DNA of 64,000 nt, from NCBI GenBank assembly GCA_034509495.1, contig CM067523.1, positions 5,726,996 through 5,790,995 on the forward strand, written 5' to 3'. The DNA is from Acestrorhynchus altus. Taxonomy: Eukaryota > Chordata > Actinopteri > Characiformes > Acestrorhynchidae. The position numbers and the translations under genes were made by a program. Below the pieces are notes generated by a model. It did not search any database, was not told the origin of the DNA, and saw only the letters and a list, made by a program, of their open reading frames with translations. Shown piece after piece: positions 23,583-33,700 of the stretch (position 1 is the stretch's first letter; each line of letters opens with the position of its first letter).

Positions 23583-23705
23583 CATTCACCCTTAAATATT
23601 TAAAATAAGGTCCTTCAAATAGTTCTTTGAGTGATGCCATAGAAGAACCACTTTTGATTCCCCAAAGAATAAATTTTGTAAGAACTGAAGGTTCTGTAAA
23701 CATTT
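23583..23705. repeat. Short MITE-like repeat (GGTTCTTC / CCTTTATTTTTAAG family)
   Basis: It contains AGTGATGCCATAGAAGAACC flanked by AT-rich ends. Related copies are seen at about 13729-13800, 24040-24125, 40015-40172, 48258-48380, 61190-61305 and 63119-63265. Confidence 0.55.
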
Positions 23706-23908
23706 GAAATACTCTTCACACTCGCATATCATCGCTGTCCAGGGAAAAATACGCATCTCCTAAATGTTGATTTTACAAAAAGAGGCAAAAGCTATGGAAG
23801 TTAGAACATTTCTAGAGGTTTATTCGTCCAAAATCAATTATACAGTGTACAGAGCAGCTACAGGGTTCAAATGATGGAGACTACTAAAAGTGGACATAAA
23901 TAGAGAAA

Positions 23909-23928
23909 CAACACACACACGCACGCAT

Positions 23929-24014
<86 letters not shown>
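23909..24014. repeat. (CA)n microsatellite in agrp 5' intron
   Basis: A CA run with a few GCACGC interruptions at its left end, followed by a short TA tail. Confidence 0.95.
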
Positions 24015-24242
24015 GTGCACAGCCTACAGTCTCAAACTCATATATCTCTAGTGTAAAAAATTCTGTAGGGAAGCAAATGTGGTTCTTCTCTGACACCATT
24101 TGAAGCACCTTTATTTGTAAGATTGCATATTTTTTTATAGATTTAAATCACAAATTACACAACCAAACAATGTCAAATGTGTGTTTACAGGTGAGCATTT
24201 GTCATAAATATCACTGCAGCAATCTCAAAGCCAAGCACTTAC

Positions 24243-24395
24243 CGTAAAGCTGTTTTCCCAGATGCAGATTATAATCAGTTCTAAAGTTGAAAAAAAAAAA
24301 ACAGTACAAGCAAAGTAAGTCCAGGAAACATCTTAATCTGTGTCCAGAAATCAGCTCTTAGTGTATGAAACTTCTTGCTGCCTGAAGCACACTGT
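24243..24395 (-). other. agrp: Candidate non-coding first exon of agrp
   Basis: On the minus strand a consensus donor (TTTACG followed by GTAAGTG) closes an upstream exon at 24243. A plausible acceptor (CTATTTAG) begins the next exon at 23480, 53 bp before the ATG. A TATA-like box lies near 24424-24432. Mammalian AGRP also has a non-coding exon 1. The start at about 24395 is inferred from the TATA box, not seen. Confidence 0.45.
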
Positions 24396-24423
24396 TACAT
24401 GCTTACCTAGAGGCTGTACACAC

Positions 24424-24432
24424 TATATATAC
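24424..24432 (-). promoter_or_regulatory. agrp: TATA-like box of agrp
   Basis: TATATATAG on the minus strand, directly next to a 50-bp (TG)n run on its upstream side. Confidence 0.45.

Positions 24433-24434
<2 letters not shown>

Positions 24435-24487
<53 letters not shown>
24435..24487. repeat. (TG)n microsatellite at the agrp promoter
   Basis: About 26 uninterrupted TG units immediately upstream of the agrp TATA-like box. Alternating purine-pyrimidine DNA of this kind can adopt Z-form. Confidence 0.95.
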
Positions 24488-24488
<1 letters not shown>

Positions 24489-24620
24489 TCATTTCTCATA
24501 CCTGCAATGGTCCTTACCCCTGGTTAAGAGTGTGTACCACACTCTGCTTTATAACAGTCCCTGGGTTTGGAGGAGGGCCACATGATCCTAATCAGTGGAG
24601 GAGTGGTCTCCTATGCCTTG

Positions 24621-24625
<5 letters not shown>

Positions 24626-24701
<76 letters not shown>
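24626..24701. repeat. (CA)n microsatellite upstream of agrp
   Basis: About 38 uninterrupted CA units; with the (TG)n run it frames about 140 bp of unique sequence. Confidence 0.97.
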
Positions 24702-24703
<2 letters not shown>

Positions 24704-25129
24704 TAATTCAGTCTTAAAGGCAGCTGAATGATCAGTTTGATGGACACATACATTAGCTTCTGTTCATTCATAGAAACATTACCATGAAATTTTACGATTT
24801 ACAGGAATTTTAGAGCAAAGAAGAAGCACAATTTCTCCCTCAGCCCACTTTTGTACTGAAGATCCATGGCTAATGTAACTAGGAAGTAATGGAAGCTTTT
24901 ACCTCACCAATTATCATCCTGGAGACAGCTGCAAGTCAGGCGGGAGTTTTCTCAGAAGAGAATCTTGTTCATCTGACTTGAGTTTCTCTATAAGGTAAAC
25001 AGAACATTTAGGATGGGAAAAGGTTGTTGTAATTCATCAGTTAGCTGACATCTATCACTCTCCCTTATCTGCAGATCAAAAAAAGTGGGTTTATTGTAGA
25101 TGTTTAAAATGATGGACCTCTTTCCTCAG

Positions 25130-25690
25130 TGTGGATGATCAGAAGCAGCTCTACCTCTGAGGCAGAACAAATACAATTGGTCTAGAAAATAACCATTTAA
25201 AATGAAAAATATTCTAAGAACTTTAGAAACATGTATTTTGCAATGAGCTTTATATGGATTAAAGGTGAGCAGTTCAGTTTGAGATTTTGTTGTCTGAAAA
25301 ACATGCCAGTCTGCCTCTAAGGCAGCATGGTAATGTGCAGAAAACTGTCAAAGAAAACTTGGCTATTGAACATGAGCAACAATATTTTCTGCACTCATTT
25401 TTGCACTAAACATCCTAGTACTCTCTGTGTTGGCATACAATATAGACGTGATTGGATAGAAGCTGTGAAATGCTGCCTTAGAAGAAAGAGAACCAACATC
25501 ATATAAAAATATTTTTGTTAAAACAAACAACAAACTGAATTGCACACCTTTCATGCAATGTATCCAAGCTCTGAGGAGCAGATAACCTCCTGGGTATTGT
25601 AATTGATTATCCTCATCCAGTGGCATTTGCTCTGCCTCAGAGATAGTGCTGCCTTCAGAACCATGATTTTGCATGCATGCTCTCATCATT
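25130..25690. repeat. Dispersed inverted-repeat element with SKAAFHSFYP frame, copy 1
   Basis: The ends carry inverted TCTGAGGCAGA(G/A)CAAAT and its complement; the interior has GGATAGAAGCTGTGAAATGC. Related copies are at 42605-43022 and 49060-49222. The minus-strand frame SKAAFHSFYP is shared with copy 2, but neither has a real gene structure. Confidence 0.6.
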
Positions 25691-27776
25691 TAGTTGTGAA
25701 GGATGTGCATGTCCTGCTTCCTGGTAGGAAACTCCTTTTCCAACAAAAACACTTGACAGAATCTGGTTAATGTCACTAATTTGCTGTGTCAGTTAAACAT
25801 TGGAGGTTATGTGGTTTCTGACATTGTATAATATAATGTTTTACAATTATGGTTAAAGTGAGCATTTTAAAAAATAGCAAAATAGTTGAAAAGATACTAA
25901 AGAAGCAAAAATACAGATCCAGTGTCCATTATTCCTTTATGCAAATTATACAAGTTGTGTAGGGCCCCACCTGACAAGAAGGCCACAGAGAAATGTATTT
26001 TTAATGCTCCAAAATGTAGTAGAAAGCATTCCCTGGAAATCAGAGACAGTTACTGGCAATACATGCTCACATTGCACATGTAACAATGGTGTTATTATTA
26101 TAAACGTTATTATTCTGACATCAACTTGACAACAGTGGCAGGCAGCAGTATTTGGGGTAAGGAAGCAAATTATACAAATTAATTGTTTTGCAAAACAACT
26201 AGTCTAATTAATATGCTCTATTTATGTCATTATTGTGTTTCTTGTGATTTCCAAAAATATGTCCACCCGTAACACACAGAATAGCTAGTTTCAGGGACAA
26301 AAATGTAAATATAATAATAGAAACAATTATACGATTGTGTTCAAATGAGAATAATACACTGTTGAATGTGTCTTTTGATTTTGTTTCTAATAGCTTTTAG
26401 ATTGTAATTTTAAGCAAACTCATAAAACATAATTATTCTTTATTGAGCAACATTTTGCTTTGTTTTACATGGTTTTCTTTGTCATGGTGAAATATCAGCC
26501 AAATGCAGTTTACATAGGAGTGCTCCCACGATGCTCTGAGTGGTTTTGTCATTTGTATTTAGTTTGAAATAAAGGTAGTGTGTTTTGTCATGTTTTCTTG
26601 TGTTTGGGGTAATTTTAATAGTCATTTTAATTTTACACCGATGATCTCAGCTGAGATTTACCCATTATTATACTTGTGCTGTACATATAAATCATAAGAT
26701 ACTTTATTATAAATTCTATTTTTGCAGTTTATGAAGAATGACACTGTAAATGCACAGTTAGTGTACATGTATAGAAACTAAAAGCTTTCATTTTCACAGC
26801 TTTTTCAAATATTTGAATAAACTGTTTCAAATTACTTTGGATTTCTAATTTTTACATTTAACAAGTAATGAAATGTGTACAAAAAACAAGAGGTTAATTT
26901 TCAGGCAGTAGGCACAACAGAAACTGATTTTTAAAAAATATTTCTTTACAGATATTTCTGGCACGTGTACCGTGTGTACAAATGTGTACAGAGGCAGAGT
27001 ACTAGGCAGAGTACGAAATGACCATTTCATTTGATGTTCATTACTACTTGGTAAACACAGCAGTTCTTAGCGGAAGCACTGAGGTTAATGCGTTCCCCAT
27101 GAGTTGATGGGCCTGTCGTCTCTTTAATGGGTGATGCAGTAAAGCATCCATGCTTTGCAAATATGGGGAATAGGCAATAAAATGCTCATGGGTCTGCACA
27201 TCAACTTCAATCATTTTTGTTCCTTTATTTTGTTTTGATCAGAATGTGAGCAATGGAAAGATATGTGCGGAAATAGACTTTGATGTGCAGCATTTATTGG
27301 AACCTCTGGCTGTGACCATTAAATAAGAATACACTTAAATTTGAGTGTGTTTTGCACTGATGGATATAAAGTGACTGGATGAAATGGACAGGTTTTATTC
27401 AGGGAACCCCACTTGGGATTTTATTTGTTTTGCTTTTTTTTATGTGTGTACAATACAACTATAGATACAAACAGATGTTAAACATCATTTGTTTCCAATG
27501 AACCAATAAGTGCTCTATAAGATTTACATGAAAAATCTAGAAGAAAACTTTTTCAAACTACTGTTTGACTGAAGCTTGTTGTTAACTTGTGTTAGAGGCC
27601 TCTAAACCTTTTTTTTTTATAGTGAATTTCATACACGTGCATTGGAAAGGGTATCAAACAACCACAGATGTTTTCAACTATATGCAGAAGCAAACTGGCA
27701 GCAAAAAGCAGATCAGGAATTTGCTGTGAAACAGGGAGACAAGAATAGGCAGGTAGGCAGAGTGTACTGAAATAAT

Positions 27777-27857
27777 GGATTTATTTTAGCAGTCTGCAAG
27801 GGATGATTTGCCTCCCTTCTTGGCAAATCATCACCTGCAGTCTGCTTAAATAAATCT
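27777..27857. repeat. Isolated imperfect hairpin, 36-nt arms, 9-nt loop
   Basis: The left arm 27777-27812 and right arm 27822-27857 pair with about five mismatches, including a perfect 11-bp GATGATTTGCC / GGCAAATCATC stem next to the loop. This is either a small MITE or a precursor-sized RNA hairpin. Confidence 0.6.
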
Positions 27858-29579
27858 GTTATTTTAGCACACGCTGTGGCATCAGTCAAGAAAGCCTTCA
27901 TCATTTTTTGAACACCATCTCTGCTCAACAGGTCATGGTTTTCTCTTCAAAATCCTTATTTTAGCAAAGGGAGCTAGAAATGTGTTTAGATATGTTCTGA
28001 CTGACTGATTTTTGCCTGTATATAGACTATATCCAGATTTTTAGAGACCACGTGAAATACAACTACACTCTTTTATATTTATTTTATATTATTATTTTAT
28101 ATATTTTTATATATATTATAAGTGAACACACTTGGAGGAAAGAGCAAATGGCCACATTTGGTAGCATTGCATTGAGTGATGGGTAAGAGAGAAGACCATA
28201 CTTCCCACCCAGAGAGTTAGGCCACATCTGTAATCTCAGCTACAGATGTTTTCTGAATGGAAAACAAAAACAGTATGATTTCACAAAAATTCAGAAATAC
28301 CAAGAATTTCACAATGAACTATGGTTACAGTTAAAGTAATTATAAGAGTTTCATTTGTGTTCTAGTTAAGGTTGGGTTAAGACTGAAGGATAGGGTTAGG
28401 AATAAGGTTAAGGTTAGAGATACAGTTAAGGTTAGTTTATATAATTAACTGCTCTCTTTTGACATTGTTTCATTCTGCATGTCTGGGATGCATCAGTAAT
28501 TCCTGCATGAGGTAGCAGGGGGTGCCATTCTGATGTCTGTATTTGTATGTTGAAGCTATTAAGGTCTTTTTGTAGCACAGGTACATTTTAAAATGATACC
28601 ATGCTGGAACACAACCTTGAAAACCACCTCATGAATAATTCTCAGGGACTTCTCAGGGACTAGCTTTTTTAACCACTACAGGCTTTTACTAGAACTAAAT
28701 TGAGACGATTTTATCTCATTTCCTGCTTAATGGAAAAGTAAAGAACAGATATTCTTGCACTTAAGTCTATTTGGTTTGAATAGGCAGTCAGTCTTGGTAA
28801 AGAGCATTTTTCAAATAGCAGTATACATTCAGGTCTTGTGTCCTTTCTTTAAGCTTTAGTGCTTTACTGATTGCAATGACAAAGCATAGCTAAATACAGC
28901 CTTTCACCAAATAAATGTTTTTGCACAATTTAGACATAATTCATTATTATTTATTAATATTATTTATTAATTTATTATTAGTATTTAACATGAAATATTT
29001 TTTGCAGATACCATGTTACATTAAATACATTAATGTAAATAAACATTTATTATGCTTTAAAACATGAACAAACAAAAAACAAATATAAGCCATGGTATGT
29101 GTTGGTCTGGCCTGTTCCTGTCCTGTATGTGCATGAATGAACACTGAAGAGGAGCCATCAGATATCAGTGCTATCTTTTCTGCAGGATTCACTGCACAGC
29201 TGAGTGAGAAGAACATCCACTTGATCGCTTGCAGCCCTAGTGAGCCTCAAATATTCAGGTTTCGAATGATTATTTCAATTTTGATTATTGATTATAATGT
29301 AACCATTGATCAGTTTGAAACAAAAAATTAATGTGTAATTATGTTCTGTAATAAGACTTTTTATTTAATGTACTGTCAAGATATCAGTGAGTGCAAACAG
29401 CCAGTGTCCTCATCAGGACATAAAATCTCTAATTTCATGGGTTTGCAATTAAACATGGCGGTGGCGGGTCATTTTTGACCCTTAAGACAACACAAGGGAT
29501 ACCATGTCAATAAAGTGCTCCACCACTGAAAACCAGAGATGGGCAGATATTGAATATGCAGTTATGTTATGATGCAGTT

Positions 29580-29595
29580 ATCAATCAATCAATCG

Positions 29596-29668
<73 letters not shown>
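29580..29668. repeat. (TCAA)n microsatellite
   Basis: About 22 tetranucleotide units with one TCGA variant. It runs into a dispersed repeat (CTCCCTCAGACTGGGAGGAA) up to about 29800. Confidence 0.95.
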
Positions 29669-29669
<1 letters not shown>

Positions 29670-30189
29670 GTTCATTTAAACAGTGCTTTTACAAAGGAAG
29701 TGTTGTTATAAAGCAGCTTTACAAAGAAAATCTCCCTCAGACTGGGAGGAACAAACCGTGAGAGGAACCAAGACTTGAAAGAACCAGGCCTAGATTTTTT
29801 TAATAGTCTATCCTCAAATAAAAATGACAAAACTGCAGTAATCTCAGCTTGTATAGGAACTATGAGATGCAGTGCAGAGAATGTTTTTTTTTAATATTTA
29901 AAGTGCAGTTTGTGTAGTTTATTAAACACATAGAAATGTATTACTATTAAAGTATAAAATGCAATGTAGTGCTTGATATTAAGCTATCATACTTGGTAGA
30001 ACAGTGTACAGTGTAATTGTACATGTTTATTAGAGTTGTTTGAACAGATTTTTCATTATCATCCTCAAGTAGTTAATTTTACATCAATACAAAACTTACA
30101 ACACCTGTAGACCAACAACACCTATCATAAGCTTTATGTCCTAGACCACCTATAAAGACAAAAAGTAAAAGAAATTCTTACTGAACAGT

Positions 30190-30365
30190 AAATAACCCAG
30201 GTGAACAAAACAGCCTGGCCTAGTTGGTCAAATTTGATCAAGATTGATAAAACTGGTTGACCAGCATGGCCAGACTGGCCAACTTGACCAAACTGGTCGA
30301 CCAGAATGACCAGATTGACCCAACTGGTTGACCAGCACGACCAGATTGACAAACTTGACCAAACG
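30190..30365. repeat. GACCAG/CTGGTT minisatellite
   Basis: Tandem variants of GACCAGATTGACCAAACTGG and TTGACCAGCA with a period near 30 bp. Scattered related words occur at about 33537-33610 and 50340-50430. Confidence 0.75.
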
Positions 30366-30539
30366 CATTCTAAAAAAATCAAAATCAAACGCATTCTATA
30401 TTATACTGGTCAATAGCTATTACCAGTACAGGGTTTATTCAACCAGCAAACACTGTTTAGAGCTGAATTTTCTCAGTACAGGAGAACTGATCTAGGATCT
30501 GCTCCCCCCAGAGAAGTCATAGTAAAGTCCCAGTAAATG

Positions 30540-30727
30540 TGATGGAGTCTGATCCTGGATCAGCCCCTCCCTCCCTGTCTGAATACGGCTCGGCCTCTGC
30601 GTCATCGTGATCAGATGTTTCGTCACGTGATCGTCTCTCTCCAGCCGGATTGAGATCTCGGACCATCGCAGGCGGATAGACCGACGGTTTATCGGGAATA
30701 TCGCTCTCCAGACGCAGATATTGCAGC
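30540..30727 (+). promoter_or_regulatory. atp6v0d1: GC/CpG-rich promoter of atp6v0d1 with CLEAR box
   Basis: GC and CpG content rise sharply compared with the surroundings and stay high to about 31150. GTCACGTGAT at 30622-30631 matches the TFEB CLEAR consensus GTCACGTGAC at 9 of 10 positions, 97 bp before the ATG. No TATA box is visible, as expected for a housekeeping gene. Confidence 0.7.
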
Positions 30728-33700
30728 ATGCCTTTTTCGGAGCTGTATTTTAACGTGGATAATGGGTATTTGGAGGGTCTGGTTAGAGGCTTCAAGGCCG
30801 GGATCCTCTCTCAGGGGGACTATCTGAACCTCGTCCAGTGTGAGACACTGGAAGGTGAGCATTGGCTTTTGGGGGACAAGTCAGTAGTGGAGGGGATTCG
30901 GATAGTCGTTTGGACAGTGTCTGTGTCCCCCTTTTAGGACCAGTGGTGACATCGCACTGTTTATACTGGTTTAAGGTGGCCTGGAGTGTGGAGCGGCCGA
31001 TTTGGGTCCAGTGGCGTTGGATCCGCACCGGGTTTTCGCTTCCACTGTGTGGATGGAACGGACTGCAGCGGAGCTGAGCGAGCAGGTGGAGCGAAAACCC
31101 GGAACAGATCCAAAATCCGGACCTGGATTTGCCGCGGAGTTAGCTATACAGATAGCCACACAGGCTAAAATAGGCTTATACGCCCTCTCTTATTCCCTAT
31201 TTTTACTGGTGTCAGTAGTATTAATTAGCCCGGGTGATCAAAACACGATTTTGGTGCCGTAGTTTTTTGTAACTATGAGGTAAATGGTCGTATTTGTTTA
31301 TTTTAAAGCCTATCTGCCCAGTTTCCTTCCCAGACATCTAAATCACACTCTGCTTGTTGGCACTGTAAATATTTCACGTTATAACTCGTTTTATCTTATA
31401 GATGTCCAGCCACAGCCTGTACTGGTCAGTGTCATGCTTCCCAGATAACTGGTCATGTGATGTGGAGTGTGACCTCTTCAGGGTTTCTAGTTAAATCATC
31501 TTCAAAACATTGGGAGCCATACCAGTCTGTTATTCTGGTTGATTTTGTGCACGTCAATGTCTTATATATAATAAGGTTCCAAAACCAGCAGACGTGGTTT
31601 CTTCTAAGCAGGTGCCTAGCACCCTGAAAGGTCTGTACTCACATTGCCAGCTTGAGATAATCGTTATTTTTTTGTCATAAGAGAGATCTTTAAAATATAT
31701 TTAAAAATATATTTAAAGATATATTTTAAAATTATGTTTTCATAGGTGTGTGGATGCAAATTGGATCTCTGCCATTTTAAGTTTGTGTTCTTTATTTATA
31801 GGGAAGCTTGTAAATTAATTTAAATTAGAAAATATAAATAATACTGGTGTATTATTGTTTTGTTTTTACATTTTTTTTTTTACAAATTTCAAAGCTTGAT
31901 TAATACCTTGACTCCTCTAACCTTGTCCCAAAAAACAGCAGCCATTGGTTCTTCTAAGCAGCTACCTAGCACTCTGAAAATGACGCCCATAAATCAAGAG
32001 AAGGCTATAAGATTTTCAGGTTGTCATTTCCTGAGTTTGAAACGTTAAGTAATTGAAGTTAACAGTGGATATCAAGAAAAAGTCTAGAAAAGTAGGAAAA
32101 AAAATCTGAAACAACTGCTTGTAGGATGCTAGAAAGGCCAATAGATTTAAAATCAAATATATTCAGATTTCATGGGGTTTCCTCTTTTTTTGTAACATGG
32201 CCAGCATCCGCTAATAAAGTTGAATAATAAAGCTGTAACAAGCTCCTCTATGTCACATTGACAAATGCTTTTTTTTCTAGGTCAGTGTTAGTCAGCTAAA
32301 TGAAAGAGTCATGAGATGCATCCTGCAATGTACAGTATGTCCAAAAATAGCCAAACCCTCAGCTTTGGATTCATAGTAAGATTCATCCATTGCTGACAGG
32401 TATGTAATTGTACACAAATTAAGGAAGACAAATGTATTATGCAATACCTGAAAATATTCAGATATTCAGATACTCAATATTCAATATTCAACACAAAGAA
32501 GCAACACCAGTCTGTTTTGCAAATTTCATAGCTTTATAAATGTGATGAGTCCTCTAAACTTGTTCATAAAACAAACAAACAAACAAACAAAAACAAACAA
32601 ATCAGCAGCCTTAGGTTCTTCTAAGCAGCTGCCTAGCACACTGAAAATGAAATGAGGCTCACAAAGCAGGAGAAGGGTAGCTTCTAGAAGCTGCATATCG
32701 TACAGTTTGGGCTGGGTTGGACAAGACAGGTCTTGTATTCAGTCCTATATTTGTAGTATGGTAAGTATAATATACCGATATATTAAAGTATATTAAATGT
32801 ATGTTAAAGTGAGAATATTGAAGTATTATACTTAGTAAATATATTATGTATAAGTGTATTAAGTATATTAAAAGTATAATATATATTAAAATAATTTAGA
32901 TTAAAAGTAGTGGAAGTGTGTGCCACCCAGAATCTCTTTTATTGATCACATCCATCTTTGGTGTCTGAACGAAATTAATACACCAGTCATTTCTTTGCAG
33001 TCTAAATGCTTCTAGGTGATTGTTCATTCTACTTCTCTCTGAATCACTGGACTATTTCCAGCCATCAATTTGGGGAACTGGAAACAGTTGTCACAATTTT
33101 GGAAATAGCAGTGTGTCTGCTGACCATTTTCTTTTAGTTTACTACTGTTGCAAAAGCATAATTGAACAATATGAAATGTATTATTTATTTTACTGCTCAT
33201 TAATCTTATATTTTAATATGTGAGTTGATTAAAGTGGTGCTTAACTCCGAACTGAGATATGCTTGCAAAAAGCTATGGTTTTTATGGTTGCTTTTGTGGC
33301 TTTTCATATGTCCTCAGATTTGAAACTCCATCTGCAGAGCACAGACTATGGAAGCTTCCTGGCCAACGAAGCTTCTCCCCTCACTGTGTCTGTCATAGAT
33401 GACAAGCTGAAGGAGAAGATGGTGGTTGAGTTCCGCCACATGAGGAACCAGTCATATGAACCTCTGGCCAGCTTTATGGATTTCATTACGTGAGTAATTA
33501 ACAACTTTTGCATTTATTTCATGCAGCAGCCTGTCCAAGTTGGTCTGGTTGCCCAGCCTGAACAAAATCAATGACCTGCTTTTCAGCCATTAAACACCAG
33601 CTGGGACCATCTGAAACCAGCTACCGGAAAATATTGTTCTTTTCAGCAGGGATAAGGACTTTTAAGCCAAATCAAAAACAAAGCTTCTGAGTTTATGACT

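Larger units (their letters stand above)
24702..30500. other. Intergenic region between agrp and atp6v0d1 (head to head)
   Basis: No gene recognised in about 5.8 kb. It holds a dispersed repeat at 25130-25690, an inverted-repeat hairpin at 27777-27857, a (TCAA)n array at 29580-29668 followed by a dispersed repeat to about 29800, and a GACCAG minisatellite at 30190-30365. Regulatory elements for either gene may lie here but cannot be assigned by eye. Confidence 0.5.

Noticed and set aside
23838..24108. ORFs of alternating Cys-Val (also at 24437-24706 and 41992-42189)
   Set aside because: Translation of (CA)n/(TG)n microsatellites.
29578..29668. Possible CRISPR array from regularly spaced repeats
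   Set aside because: It is a pure TCAA tetranucleotide microsatellite without spacers, in a eukaryotic genome.
30971..31262. Overlapping ORFs just after atp6v0d1 exon 1
   Set aside because: CpG-rich intron 1 sequence that is open by composition; the donor after GGAAG at 30854 and the acceptor at 33318 restore the conserved protein without them.
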